64,000 nt of DNA, taken from Rotaria macrura. Lineage: Eukaryota; Rotifera; Eurotatoria; Philodinida; Philodinidae. The DNA lies in the NCBI GenBank assembly GCA_900239685.1, contig OENT01000403.1:58079-122078 (forward strand), written 5' to 3'. This document shows, in pieces, positions 25,786 to 41,061 of the stretch (positions are counted from its first letter, which is position 1; each line of letters opens with the position of its first letter). Below the pieces are notes generated by a model, which saw only the letters and a program-made list of their open reading frames with translations, was not told where the DNA came from and made no database searches. The position numbers and the translations under genes are program-made.

Positions 25786-28320
25786 ATATATATATCAATT
25801 GATCTTTATTTATATTAATAAATCTTTTGTACGTGAGTGTTTGTGAAAAGTATGTTCTATTGATTAAGTAGATTGGATTTGTCTTGTCTACTATATCAAC
25901 GTTGTTTGTAACGTGTCATGTTTACAAGTCAGATCACCGTTTGACTTTTTGATCTGATGTATAAAAATGAATTACTACGAAAGAAAAAAAAACTAAGAAA
26001 AAAAAGGAAATGAGAAAAAAAACGAGAAGTCTGCTTGTCATCACTTAGACACACATACACACACACAATATATATATATATAAATATCTTGATGTATTAT
26101 GTTCCATCTATCGTTTTTATGTTTGTATGTGTTGTCTATGTTTCTCTCTCCTCATTTCCGGCTTGATGCTCTTAGCTCAAGTTACGAACGTAGTCGGTCG
26201 AAGGTATATAATTAATTGGTACTCGTTTTTCTCCGAGGAATTAGAGCTCGACGGACAAATCCCAATGGAGACGACAAGAACTACATTAAGATATGAATAG
26301 ATTGTATCATGCGGAAGTAGTCATCGGCGTCATATTCATTGCTCTTCATTTTCTAGATGCTCTTTTGTAGTATGTTTTAGCTCGTTTAATGCTAACTGAA
26401 CCGCATAGTTTCATTGAATAGAAATAACACTAAAAAAGAACGATAAGATAGATTATTGAAAATAAAAATTTCTTTTTGTCATATTCGTTCTTATGAAGAT
26501 TTAGTTTGTAGGGTTTTTTTGTTCCAAGTCTCTCTTGTTGAATAAAAATATCTCTAAGTAATAAAATGTCAAATGTTGATATTAAAGATATCCATCTGTA
26601 TACAATACGATAGTATTGACTCTTGACATTCATCAGTTGACGGATATATCATAGTAGTAAAGAATTGATCCATTATTCATTATTTCTGATAATATAGACC
26701 ATGTGTGTATTCTCAAGAATGTATATTTCTTATTTTTGATTGACGACCTTGAATGTATTTAGAAAACGATTGTTGATACCTAATATTTTGTTGTTCTTGT
26801 TTAAGATTAATTTCAAAATGAACGAAATTCAATGATTCTAGAAAAACAAGTACAATATTTGCGTATGAGAAGAAATAGAAAATTTTCTTTTCTTTCGTTC
26901 TTTCCGTTGACATATACATTATGTCTATTTATGATAATAAATATGTTACGAATTAACTTGAGAGAAAATTAGATTGCTGTTATTATCAGTAGTCAATTCT
27001 TCATATAGATGAAATGTAAATATTAGTGAATTTTTTCATCATATTATTGATATCTATACCAATATTATTGTATGCTTATTTCTTTATAGTAAAACAGTAC
27101 ATATTGAATAGATTTCTAGTAACTTATTCAATGATTATATCATAGTATGCTTACTGAAGAAAGAACATTTCTATGACTTTTATCAAAATTGAAAATAATC
27201 TGAGAGTTTCGCCCATGATGCCATCTTAGCTTACTAAGGTTTGTATCTGATGATTGCATTTACTATTAATAAAAATTATATTTCATCTGTCCAACAGAGC
27301 AGAATGTTTCTCTATTGATTTATAAAACAAAATTTCTTTGACAATCTTTCAGAGTATTTGCATTTAATCTCTCGCATATATATATATATATATATATATA
27401 CATTTATTCAATCACGTTGATCCATAGAATTTTGATAGATATGCTACGTAGAAGATCTTCAATCAATTGACACATCATTTAATTATGGATCTTAGACTCA
27501 ATCTATTCAAATGCAGAAAAAGTTCTAGAATATGAAATAAAAATTATGATAAAATATCAGCCCGATAGAGAAAACATTCATTGGCTTGCATTCAAGAAAA
27601 TAGTTGGTTTAGCAACCTGACTATTCTCTGTGGACTTTCATGATGTATATTTAATTTTTGCTAGCTTGTAAGAACTTGCTATGATGCAGATCATGATGAA
27701 AGTTTTGTTCGTAGAATTCTTACTGTTTCAACAGAGAAAATTTCAATATCATGAAGGCTGACAATTTAATTTTCAGAGCGCTCGTTCATGTAATATTCAT
27801 CAAGCTTCATTCAAAACGGATACTCTACATTGATTGACAGTTTTACATGCTTTTCCAAACACGCAAAACTCAATTGTATGTAATAAAGCTCTTTTGAGGA
27901 CCTTGAACTATGTAATCGATAAAAGATAAACAAAAAGAAAAACGACCGTCTAACTTTTATTTTTACAGAGATCAATAAAAAATCTTTCTTGAAATCTTAA
28001 AACAATGAGAACTTGATCTATCGTCTGAAATATTTACTTGATGATCGGCTGTTTCTACAAATATTGACTTTTTCCGTTTTAAAGAAGTACTGAATAAATT
28101 TCTTTTTTCTTAATATATATATATATATGCATATTATTTATTAAATAATGAAAATTTCGATGCCTTTTATTGATCATTTTATGATACATGTGTTTGCTTT
28201 TCAATTTTTGTTTCTGACAAAAGGAGAAAACAAAACAGACAATGTGTAAAGGAAAAACAACTATGCGTCGAGTTCATTCAAGTAAAGTCTTCTTATGGAT
28301 TACTTGTCAAAACATTTTGT
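25786..28320. other. Intergenic between M13 peptidase and MED23
   Basis: About 2.5 kb AT-rich sequence with TA tracts near 26069-26081, 27376-27401 and 28115-28128. No supported exon. The part next to 25785 should hold the peptidase promoter and the part next to 28320 the MED23 3' UTR. Confidence 0.5.
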
Positions 28321-31300
28321 CTATCGTTGTTGTTGATTTACATCCGATGCAATAGAACTAGTTATAGCTGTGGTTAATTGATAACCTTGTTGTTGTACTG
28401 CTACACCATACGCTGTACCTGGCATAGATGTTGTTGTATATTGCATTTGCATTGAAGATGCTGAAGATTTTAACTGTCCGTGACTCGCAACATTTGTATT
28501 TGAACTATCAGCAGTTGTTGATGATGATGGAGTCGCTGCAGCTGTACTTCCTTGCGAATGTATAGATGATGAAACATCTGTTTTTGCACAAAGAAAATGA
28601 AGACGTGAACGAAGTTTTTCACAATGTAGATTATTAACAACTGTTTCAATTCGATCACGTATTGCGTCACCAACAACAATATATTTTATATGATAGAGAA
28701 AATTTGCTATTGTATCAACATTTACAAATGATTGTTGATTATTGTCAACACGAGCAATAAGTTCATAAGGTACAATAACAAACTAAACAAAACAAAAAGA
28801 CATGAAATATGTTTGGCCACTGATTTTCATTGTCATTCTTTACTTCAAGTAACAATTTTGTTGATTCAGTTTGTATACGTTGAAGGAACGGTCCGATTAA
28901 TTGAAATGCCAATAATAATTGATTTTCAGTTTTAATAGTTTGCAAAAGTTGTACTTGAACCAAACTAAGATTTCATGTTTAAAAAAACAAACAAAAGAAG
29001 AAAACAACAATAGTAACAAAAATTTCGATTTTTTTTCAATTAAAAGTTATTTTTACACAAGGAATGGCTGTAGATGACTGATACTACCATGAAGCCATAT
29101 CGAATGAACAACAGCTACAAAACAACAGACCATATTTTCTGTGTGTGTACAGAATCGTTCACGGAAATTAAGTAAATCCATTATGTCTGTTGGTGAACAA
29201 CGCAGTAGGAGCGGATGTTCAAATATTTGATACATTCGTTCGAATAATTGCGTCCAATAGAAGTCCTACAATAATAAAAAATAATTTCGGTTCTTTTCTT
29301 TTCAAATCTCATGTTTATGTTCAATGCATACAGGCAAGGCCGAAAATAGAAGACCCATAGCATTAAGATATTTCAAAAAATGTGCTCGAGGAATTAAAGT
29401 ATCTCTAAAATAATAATAAACATACTATATATACATAAAAATATAAATTACGTTGTTGTTAATTTCTTTTTCCATTGAATAAAACTAGAATCTAACTGAT
29501 TCAGGAACATATTTAACGCGTACGTACTATTTGTGTTGATGGTGAAAGAGGTCAACAAAGATGGCCAAACATTTCTTCCCCGATGGTAAATTGAATATAT
29601 CGACAAATATATATTTGTTGAAACTTTTAGAATTATTACACTAGTCATTAATGAAAATTTAAAGTCGAAATCGAACGATATACAATATTTTGAAGCAAGA
29701 TTATATATTCAGTCCAGTGATAGATTAATTAGTTTCGAGATGATCACATGTGGAAGAATATATTTGTCTTACGGTCACAATAGAAATTTTTCATCTAAAC
29801 TGACCGTTAATTACTAACAAAAATAAAATAGTCAGGCACGACATTTTCAATTAGCTATTCGTTCTGTTGATACTAAACGAAAGCCAGTCGTTACAAAATA
29901 GTTTCACTATTGGAACTAATAGATCTAAACGTGTATTTCAAACTATCCGAGATAAAACTGAACCGGAATAGGTTAGACAACTTCGATGGTATCTATTTTC
30001 ATAAGATTAACTAGAGAAAAAAGTAAATATGATGTTTTCTTAACAAATAAATAAGATAAGAATTATTTTACTCATCAAATTTTTTGAATAAGAATCCTTC
30101 TCGACAAAGTCATTAATGACATTAGAAGTGTATTTCATAACTGAGGATTTCAACCGAATGACATGTCATATAAGTCATTTTTTCTTCTTAAGTATGACAA
30201 TGGATATTTGATTATCTAGAATGAACATCGGCTTTAAAAAGAATCTGTCTATGTATGAAAAGACTTTCGACTGAAACTATGATCATTCGACGAACTGTAA
30301 TGAATAATAGAAGATTCCAGGTAGACTTCATTTTTGTGACCTTTCATTGTTAAGAACGATCAATAACAAAAAATCTATAGTAAGTTGTTGACTATTCGGG
30401 TCATTGACGCGCAAAGTTTATATTTCACGTTTAATATTGATGGACATTTGAACGAGTTGAGAATTGATCATTTCAGTATTCACTTTTTCAATATCTCCTA
30501 CCGTAAACTATCGAATACTAGAAATGCTTGTAAGAGTAACAAAACAATGACCTGTGGAACATTTTCATTATGATTTGTAATTATTATGAAATTCGAAGTT
30601 GGAATTAACAAGTCGATTTTCTACGCTATCCCAATTGAATTACTATTTTTTTTTCATTGAAAAATGAAAATCATAGTTGATATTCCGAAAAAAGAACTGC
30701 TCGAAACTTTCTTATCGCTCATTATATTAAAAGCAAACATCATGTTAGTCGGGAAATGATTGAAGACTTTGAAACGTATTTGACTCGTTTATTCTTAGAG
30801 TTAAGTCAGCAAACTGTATGAATATGAATATCATATTTGAATTAACTTACGCTGTTATAAATGGTTCAGCAAATAATTTCCATGGATTAAAATTTTCGTG
30901 TCCCGTAAAGAAAAAGATTTCGATAGCTAAACAATGTATCAATTGTAATGCTGGATTTGCAAATTCATTGTAACGCCAATCAATATTATATTCATATGAA
31001 TTTTTTTCATAGATAGGTACACTGGAGTTAAGGAAAATAGACTAAACCTAAATAAGAGCTTATGAAAAGAAAACCAGTTCAAAAGAAAAATAACGAAAGA
31101 AAAAAGGATATCATCAACAAGTTTGTGTAATAAATCGATGGCATAACGTGAATTAAAAGCCGGTGTTGCTAATTGTCGTTTTTCTACCTCAGGACGAAGA
31201 TAATTTTCTATATAAGGTGTAAAATTGTTTGAAAAACACCATTCCATTTTACGCATATGATAAATATTTCCTTGAAATAAAATAGAAAAATTTACATTCG

Positions 31301-34300
31301 TATAAATTTGCCTGTGCTTTCCGTTCTCATTACCAATCGTTCCACTAATAAGGGATTGTCGAAAATTTGATTTTTCTCGTAACTTCTTTTCATACACGAA
31401 TAATGTATGATACAAAAATGTAATTGGTGCGGCTAGAATTAGAAAAGTTTCTTGTATTTTCGATAACAACAAATCAAGAATTCTAACCATGTGCACGAAA
31501 TAAATTTTGAGCTATTGGTAAAACTGTATCAACAATACGAGCATTTGGCATATGCTCGAACATTCGATTAATTATCAATTCAAATATCTAAATTTCAAAA
31601 AAAAAAGTATTTTAACGTTAACAAGCTTCTTTTCTTGCTCTTCACACTTCAACTGATGAATTCATATTTAATTGAATATGATTGATGTCATGATGGACAT
31701 CAATAAAATTTTAGATCGAAAAACTATAACTTACAGGTAAAAGACGAAGACACATATTGCTATAATAAGTTGGCAAATATCGATCCATCGGCTAGAATGA
31801 AAAAGAACAAGAATTCATTCATGTATAAACTAGTCATTCATGCCTTGAAAACTTACGACTTGTAAATGATCTTTTACAAAACCTTCCATAAAGAAGCGTT
31901 CATTGTTTTTCTAAAGAACAAAGAAATGTAACTATGTTTACATATCGTACGAGATTGCAAAGTTTTATATAGTGATGAGAGCACTTTTGATATAACTTAC
32001 TTTAAAATTTGTACATTGTTATGTTTTATATAAAAAAAAGAAACGCTTGACGAGTTTTTCTCGCATCACAAATGAAAGTGGGTGTTTCTTTTTAAATCGA
32101 TTTGACTTTGACCCATATTCACACTGTCTGAAAATGCTGACACTATCAGAACATTGTTATTAAAACAATGTTTTCCATTTTTTGACAGTTAATTTATTAG
32201 CCGAACGTGCAATAGGAATTTTCTATTCCGACTCGTGTCATACTTATATTAATTTTTCTTCATTAGAAAGAGCACGTCAAATTCTAGGTACCATGCACTC
32301 TCAATCTTTCAATAAAGCTTTTCTATTACTGTATCAGAAAAGGCACTGCTTTCATAGAAAAAGCTAAATGTATACGGTATTTTTAAGCTTTTCATCTTGT
32401 AATGTCTTCTATTTGTTTGAAAGCTAAGAATTGAAAGCAAGCGAAGGTTTACGGTGCCGTGCATCTAGACATGTCTTATCGAAGAAAAAAAAAAGAATTT
32501 CGATCAGAACTCTAGTACACCATTCAGATTTCAAATCATTTCAATGCAACTCCAGTAAAATCAATTTTTTAGGGGTTGGATAGTCATACACAAGGATCAG
32601 AACTGTTGTCATACTAGAATATTATATTCATTCAGATATTTATTGTTAGGTGTGCCGAGGTTCGGTAACATGTACTCGAAAAAAATGAACAAGTTGAAGT
32701 ATTCAATTAATCGGTTTTAGATGTTGGCTAGTTGTAGACTCATGGTCATAGTTGAAGATGATATTTTTTTACTCGATGAAATGTCAGTTGCTTTTCGATT
32801 TATCGAATTCGAACTAATCACATATATGTTATATGATCAATAGTCAATGTGAATGTTGTTAGGATGGAAAAAAACCGAACAAAACTCCCTAGTTCTTTGA
32901 GTCAAATTTAAAAATTTTTTTTTGTTTATCAGTATTTTCAATGACTTTAGTTAAAATTAAAAGAAGATTGACTGTTTATTTATGGAGTCTATGTAGGCAA
33001 TAGAAATTAAAATGAACGTCTATGATTGTTTTACTCTCAATAAAGATACATACCTTATGATATTCGCAATTGAATTTTTCATGAAAATTTTTCATACTCC
33101 AAATATCACACGAAATCTATTAATAAGCAATGATTATTTATGTAAGAGACATACATTTTTACGTACACTTCGTGCAATATTACCAAAATCTTTAATCATT
33201 TCAGATAATGTACTAGAATTAATCATAAAATAGAAAAGAATATGTACGTAAGGTGTTTTCGATTCTTCTAATGGTCGAAGGAACTAATAGAACAGAAAAT
33301 AATATACATGCATTTATTTTTTTTTGTACGTATTAAAATTGATAACTTACTAGAATAAGTAACAATCGATCAAGTTGTATTATATTATAACGTGTTGCCA
33401 TTAGAACAACAGCATCGGCATACTAATTTTTAAGAATAGAAATAATTAAACTTCAATGTAAAAACAAAAGGGTTTTAATAATTCATGCTACTACTTTTTG
33501 CATAAATGTTTGACTATGATTTTGTTGCAATGTTATTTCCCGTAATATATATTCAGCTAATGTACGATAGTGACCATTCATTGAGCGTGCAAGAAGATTT
33601 TTGAAAATTCTGATCGTTTAAAACAAAGAGTAAAAGACAATATTAAACTTGTTTTTAAAATAGTAAATTTACAACTTACTCATAGAATGTATTGATATAG
33701 GGTCTTAGTGGACGATCTTCAATAGTTAACTTGAGAAATACACTAAATGAAAGCAAAAATTTACGAGCTTTATTTCAAAATGTTCAAAATAATGAATAGA
33801 GAGATTCTTAGATACAACATTTTCACAGAATCCATCATACGATGCGATTTTCAATGGATCCACTGCCATGGAAACAAGACTTTATCGAAATTAATATCTA
33901 TTCATGAACATATTCTTTATTCAATTGACTCAGTCGACACCTAGTACTATTTGTCAATATTAAACTAAAGTTCAAAACAGATATCTCGTTTCTTTAAAAA
34001 ATCAAACACTGAAAAATTATTCTAGAATATACTTTTTTCAATCGTTTCTTATCTTACTTGACATGATTTATGGGACAAATCTTTTCAAATAAAAGAATAT
34101 TTATCATAAATCGTTTAATCTACAGGTTTTGCTCAGCAATTCAAGAAGGCTAACAAGTTAATGGAACATAGACAAATTATCGAATAATTTCGTAATCAAT
34201 AACTTTAACTCTTTGTATTTTAATGATTGATGTTCTAGGCGAGAATAGATTTTCGAATGTCACACAATTAGTTTTAACAAGAATGTATAAACCCATTTTT

Positions 34301-37300
34301 TCTATTTCGACAAATGTTGAGCGAAAGAGAAAACAAAATTTGAAATAGCAAACATACCATAGACACGTTGTATTGCTCGGTTGACTAAAATGTCTAACAA
34401 TTTCTTGTTCATTTGCTAATGAAGCTGAATCTATGGAGGAACAAATAGTAACGACGGCAAGAACAATAATTTGGAATTTATTTTACTCGTTAATTTTTTA
34501 TAATCATCATCGACACGTGATCGTATATCTCTATAGATATCATTCATTGGATGAGCTCGATACCATTCTGCCATGAATGTTGGCATTGTTTCTAATGTAG
34601 ATGCTGACCATCCATGCGGTGTAATTTGCATAATATGAGTTAAAAAATCTGTACACCATGGAACAGGCATCGATTCAGATCCTTAAAAGACAAACTCAAA
34701 TTGTATTACATCTTATTCTTATGTTATTAACATACCTGTTATAATAAACGATCGAGCTATGCATAAAATAAAAACTTTATTTATTTCTTCGGATTCTTTA
34801 GTAAAAACAGATTGTAACATTTTTGAATCGATTAACTTTGGTACTTGATTATAAAGATCTGTACAATTAAATTGAAGTATAAGATTAAGTAAAAGATTTT
34901 GTATTCTAAATTTAAATAAAGAAATCATATAAAAAAAACGAAAATTGTTCATTTCAAATAGTTTTTTGGTGAAGAAGAAAAAAGATAAGATTCTGTTATT
35001 TGATAGTTTTAAGTTGTTTGTCCTTTAGATTCGTTACTTAGAAGCGTAACAGTTTAGCCTTTATTAAAAATGATGTTTTCTTAAACGCAAAATTGTAAAT
35101 AATGATTTGTAAAAATAAGAATTTCATTTTCGAAAATTAAAAATCACTGAGCGTTATTTGATTGAAAATCTGTGTAAAAACAGAAGCTTTATTTTTTCAT
35201 GTGTTCCAAATTTAAAATTGAATTCTATTCAAACCAACAAACATGATAGAAACAGTAGTCAAGAATCTCGATAGTATATATATATATGTATAGTGACAAA
35301 TTCTAATTTGAATGTAAAATTATGATCATAATAATGAAAGTAGATTCGATAAATTCATTTCTCATGAAAAACTGTATGAAATGACTTAACGTGTTTGATT
35401 TTTAAACTTACGTGCAATGTAATTGTGGATGACCAGCATGTACTGGTAATGCCAATATACTAGAAAATTGTTGTAATAATTGTGCACGTATTGATGTTGG
35501 TGTACGATGAAGACGAAATGTAAATAATTCGGCTAAAAAATGTGCACCCAAGAACCAACTTTTACTTGTAATTGTCTCAGTTAAATTTAATAGTTCTTTT
35601 AAACGTTCTTGTTCAACTTCTGGATAAGCTAATAGACGTGCAAATGATTCTACACCACCCGGTGATACCATTGGCCAATTAGGTGGATTCAATAAATTCT
35701 TTGATATTATTTCAGTATAATATTGTCTTGCAACAAGGCATTTAACATGTGAACTCATAGCATCTAACGAACGATATGGTATGCCTTCCGATGGTCCATA
35801 GACATTATGACTCATATGACTTGCTGGAATAGATTGAGAAGCATTCAGTACATAATATTTAAATATTGTATCCATATACGAAGGATTGAGTTTAAAATCA
35901 CTGCCAACTAAATCTAAAATAAGAAGTATTATTCTAGAGTAAAATTAATTCTCTACATGTCAATGTATGAACGTACTGCAACATATATAAAAGCGATAAT
36001 CATCAATAGATGAAGGTTTACGATCTTCAAACGACTTCAAAGCTCTAAAATAAATAATTTAATGAATAAATGTAGTAAGACGATATAGATTTGTTGTATT
36101 CTATATTATTTGTCTCACGTACTCAACATGAAGATACAGTGCGTTAGGTACTTGATGTTGCGGGATGGAATTTGGCGGAGTTGTTGCAGCTATCGCTGGT
36201 ATAACACGTGTCGTTAAAAAGTACCAATTTGATGCAGCAGCGATGGAAACAACTGATTGAAATTCACGATAATCAGGTTCAGCTAATGGTTGACTATCAG
36301 GATAAAGTACTCGTATAAGATCAAGCAGGACAAGATAATCTGACCAAGTCGACTAGAAATTTGAGAAAACAGACGATATCAATTTGAAAAATGAAAAATA
36401 AAAAACTCTACTTTAACATGATTCTTATGTAATACATGACAGAGCATTTGTCCTACTAACCACATGAGCCAATCTCGACCAATGCCATAAATAGGTCCCG
36501 GAAATGATGCAATCTATACAATATAAATAAAAACTTTTTATTGACTCATAAATCTTTGAAAAAAGACCAATTAACCTTCATATTTATTGTATTGAGAATA
36601 CCGCTTAGAGCTACGCAGACATTTTGTACATAAACTAATACAATATGCACTGTTACAGTCCATAAATGTAATTGACCTATATAACAAAGATGAATATGGT
36701 AAATCTTTCAAAGAAAATTCAGTAGGAAAACATATTTGTAACTGTCCACATCTTCCTCAGTCATCTCTTTTCACACAATTCGATGTAGAATTGTTAAAAA
36801 TTTCAAGGTTGATGAATTTGAACTACACTTATCATGAGACAAACCAGAGTGTTCGAGATAGTTATGTATCGTGTTTTTTTTGTTCTTCAAAATAGAACAC
36901 TACAATAATGAAGTAACCTTGAAAATGGATATTCTTGCTTACAATAAATTAATTTTAAAAAAATCAATAGACATTGCTCTGTCTAACAAAAACTCTGCAC
37001 ATCATGTATAGTGTTCAGTACCTATAAGAACAATCTTAGGTCAATTGAATGCACCAAGTACGTCAGGTGGCCTAAGGGTGTTTTTGTACTCGTCTACTAT
37101 TTTGTAAACATATCCATTGTTTTTACAATTCGATCCTATCATTACGAACATTAGTTTCTTTTTTAACATTGAAAAACATTACTCGACTATCAGTCGATAG
37201 ATATTAAATAAGATTAGAAAAATTTTACATTTAACTGACTATTTCCGAGAACAGAAAAAAGGAACCCAGAATCGAAAAACCTAAGTAACCTTCAAAATCT

Positions 37301-39419
37301 TGAATTTTATTTGTTTCAAATATATTCCATATCAATAAATCAGCTAATGATTCTTCTATTGCAGTAATTCGTTGTTTTACCTTGAAAAAAAATCATGAAA
37401 ACAAAGTTATAAGGAAGAAAAAGAAATTCTTTTCGATAACATACATTACGTGCAATACCAACTAAACTAAATGCAAGATCACGAGAATTGAGTTGTTTTA
37501 TTACATAACAGAATAGTTCAGTCTGTGGTTGAACTTGAGCCTACGAAAACAAACCTATGCAATTGAATAGACAAATATAAAAATGAATAGACGACGCACT
37601 CGATCGAATGGTAATGGAGCAGTTTGATGGAATTTTAATTTGACATAATGTAAACGCCATAGTATAGAAGCATAATTTGAATAGCCAACAATCGGATAGA
37701 GCATATCGCGACCTTCAAGAATAAAAATAACACTGTACATTATTTTTGATTTAATATCATATTGAACGAACCAGTTATCGAAACGAGTTGAGCAGTTGGA
37801 CGAAATGAGTCAATGAATTTCAATATTAAACTCGAAAAACACTGAAATAAAAATAATTTCTTTGACTTACATTTCTTTTGATATTTAGAATGTGTACCGG
37901 TGGATAAGGATTTTCTGGTTTACCCCATGGTAATGTTTGTTTTATTTCATTTTGAATGAAATAACTTAATTGAAGATTATTATCTGGATTCATAATAAGT
38001 GCAACAAGCTATACACATGGTATAAATTTAAACAAAAATACAAATGAGTTCGAATTTCAATATTTCTAAATTCATTTCTATTTATTTTACCGTGTAAAAT
38101 TTGAATACTTTTTCAATATCTTGAAGAGGTGTGGATGACATTAACATTTGAACTTTTTCTAATAATTGTTTGAAAATATCACGGATCCCCTTTGAAGATG
38201 AACAAATGAATATCAATGAAGAGTCATTGCCCGTTTTATTTCCAGTTCCAGTGATAGTGACTTGCTGATCTATCTGTTTTTCTAGCAATGCGATTCTATA
38301 TAAATGCTTTTTTTTCACTCAATTCGTACGATGTCTACTACGAACTCATCCTTAGAGTATTGTATGTCATTAGAACTTGTTTTTTTTTAAGATTATCGAT
38401 ATAAACTTTGATTGCAAAACTTCTAAGCGTAATTAGAGTATTCGATAGAATCTTGAACTCGATGTTCCTGAAAAACATCAACGAAAAATAGTACATATAT
38501 CGAATAACAGAGCAATTTTAGCATACAGTTTCCTATCAAATGTAAAGAACATCTTTTACGGTTGCTGACGTTCACATGATGACAGTTGTCACAATTTATT
38601 AAGAAGTGAGTATGTCAATATTTGATATCCATGTTTGATTTTTATGAAAATTATATGCTATTTACAGTTCGTTATTGTAAAAATCGCAATTGCTGACGAG
38701 AAACGTGCTGCAGTGTGTTAAGTTCTTGTCCAACATTTCATAATATTTACACTTGAAACTAACTTCAAATCAACTATGTATGATTCTCTAGAAAATTCTT
38801 GTATCGAATCCTTACTTTATAATCAGGAAAGCGAACAAGAAATTGAAGAAGATCCATAGCTGAATTCCATATTAATGCAGGTAATGTAAAATTCATTCGT
38901 GAATGTTGTAGAAGACCTTCAGCAAACGGTCTAAGATCACAAGTTAAATGTAAAGAATGTGCCTTTTTCTTTAAAAATCATCATATTTTTACTTCGCTAA
39001 CGATGGTTGAAATTCCACCATTTTTTTTAATAATTTATTTATCGTATACATTCGAGGTGCATTCGTTGAATCCATAAATAGTTCAACGAATGGACGGACA
39101 AATGCAGGTGTATCCTAAATTGAATAGCATTGGAAAAGAAAACTAAATTAAAATCATGTTTAGAAAATATATTATTACTCTAATAGAATTTTGTTCACGC
39201 ATTTTCGTTCGTACAACATTGATAACATGTTCAGTTAATGCTTCAATATCTTGAACATTGGATAACAAACCGCTAATTTCACTAGAACCATCAAGTCCCT
39301 GAATACGAAATAAAATGCCATTGAAAAAGAATTGTGTATATGTGTGTGTGTGTGTTGAGGAGGAAACCTACAAGTGCTCGTCTACATGCCAAATAAATTG
39401 GTTCATCAATATTGGCCAT
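28321..39419 (-). CDS. MED23: Mediator of RNA polymerase II transcription subunit 23
   Basis: Many exons across 11 kb align collinearly with metazoan MED23, the tail-module subunit linking activators to RNA polymerase II. Phase-checked 5' exons: 39419-39372, 39298-39179, 39114-38993, 38930-38816, 38189-38091, 38008-37871, 37841-37772, 37712-37600, 37540-37445, 37380-37290. Diagnostic matches include FPDYK/GIRDIFKQLLEKV (exons 4-5), FIDSFRPTAQLVS, QPQTELFCYVIKQLNSRDLA, GVESFARLLAYPEVE (about 35650), ESEEINKVFILCIAR, WCTDFLTHIMQITPHGW (about 34640) and, near the end, HSIWLHGSISHL and FQLIGPFLQRIQ. The last exon ends in a Ser/Thr/Gln-rich tail with a TAG at 28323-28321. Several introns are large for this genome (about 500-1,200 nt). 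The ATG at 39419 lies only 2 nt after an acceptor, suggesting a 5' UTR intron or trans-splicing. The stop of Jun lies 278 bp upstream, in tandem. Confidence 0.93.
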
Positions 39420-39696
39420 ATCTACAAAAAGTGCACAGTTTTCTCTTTTGTTGTTATATTTATATGTACAGGTACATGTATTATGATTAGTTGTGTTTTT
39501 TTCTCTCTTTTATTCTATTCATTTATTTACATGAAATGAAAAAACCAAACGAGTTAAATCAATATCAGAGAAAAAAAACTGTTCGAGTATGTTTGTTTCC
39601 TTAATTTCAAATACACAATAGGTGTGTTACAGAGGAAAAAAAACAAATATTGTGACTATATATTGTCTATGGAATTGCAATAGACAAATAATGAAT

Positions 39697-41061
39697 CTAT
39701 GATAAAACGGATCCAGTTGCCATTAATGTACATCCTTGTAGTTGATGTTCTTGTAATTGCCGTTCTAATCTTGTTATATCGGTTTTTAGACGATCAGCAG
39801 TACTCGATAGGTCCTTATTTTTTTCTTGTAAATCATTAACACGTTTCTGTAATTCAGCTATGCGTGTTAATTTACGTGTACGACATTTTTGTGCTGCCTG
39901 TAACAAAAGAAACGAAGTTCTCATTATTTTCGTCAAGTCGTTCATTTTCAAAGAGATCTCATTTTGCAAAATTATAAAAAGGAAATAACCTGTCGATTTC
40001 GTTCGCGTTTTTTCTCTTTTTTCAATACTTCATTTTGTTCTAAACTAATACGTTCCATCGATGAGTTCGTATTGTTTGTTCTTGAGTTTGGTACATGTTG
40101 CGGTTCATCTTTAACTTTATTTAACATAATTGTATTCTGTTGTATGTGTGTTGTCATTGGACTTGGTGCCGTTGATGACATATTTGAATTTGATGATTCA
40201 TTGCCATTCATCGAAGCATCCATCGATGATGATATTGAACGGTTACGTGTTATGATATCTTGTCCTTGTTGTTGTTGTGACGGTGGCAGACGATTTGTAA
40301 TATAGGTTAAGATTGTTTCTTGTACTTGTGCTTGATTTTGCATATCAATACTCGTTGGTGTTGTTGCTGTCATAGCTTTTTGAAGAACTTGCGTTAATTG
40401 ATTCAATTGTTCATTATTAGCTATGAGACGTTGCTCATCGCCAATCGATGATGACAATTGTTGAAATAGGTGATGGGCATCAGATGGTATAACAATGTAT
40501 TGACGTCCTGCGCTATCTGTATGAGTTTGTTGTGTTTGCTGTTGTGCACTAAGTAAGTCTTCAAGAATTTTCACACCTATTATAAAGTATAATCGAATCT
40601 GAATTAAATTTATTAGAATTATTCATTTAAATCATACTCGGTGATGGTTGTCCGTCAGCAGCGAAATGTATATTATTTGCTTGTTGTATGGTTATAGCAT
40701 TGATTATATCCGGAGTTTGTAATTGAACAGTCGGTGTGGTATTTGAAACTATGTTGTAATGTCTTATTTTATCGTCTAATTCAGGTGTACTCAGTATAAG
40801 TTTATTGTAATCACTCGGTGTCAATAATATTGAAGTTGGCATGCGTTGCCCAGTAAGTTGTAAAGTACTGGGTCGTGATGAACTCGGCACAGCACGAGAT
40901 GGTGGTGGTGACATGTTTGTTGTCGTACTAACAGTTTCATTTTGTGCAACAAACGATAAATTGGGTTCAACTTGATGACCGTCTTGATCATTTTTTGATG
41001 TATGATCATCCATATTTCTATTACGTAGGCAATGGAGAAAATTTTTACTTGTATATTTCAT
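39697..41061 (-). CDS. JUN: Jun-family bZIP transcription factor (AP-1)
   Basis: Three exons in phase: 41061-40638, 40576-39990 and 39897-39697; 403 residues from the first ATG, or 387 if translation starts at the second in-frame Met (MDDHTSK), which reads more like a natural start. The bZIP at the C-terminus is Jun-type: basic region KKEKKRERNRQAAQKCRTRK with the DNA-contacting Asn, Ala, Ala, Cys and Arg, then a zipper with Leu or hydrophobic residues every seven positions (ELQKRVNDLQEKNKDL, then STADRLKTDITRLERQL). This tracks c-Jun almost position by position. Near residue 85 LILSTPELDDKI resembles the SPELE segment after the Jun delta domain. The middle is Gln/Ser/Thr-rich, typical of activation regions. 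The splice site between exons 2 and 3 falls exactly inside the basic region and uses a GTTATT donor. It binds AP-1 sites as a dimer in the nucleus, probably under JNK control. Confidence 0.9.

Noticed and set aside
39964..40305. Plus-strand frame of 113 codons
   Set aside because: Antisense to the Jun middle exon; Cys/Phe-rich shadow of Gln/Ser codons.
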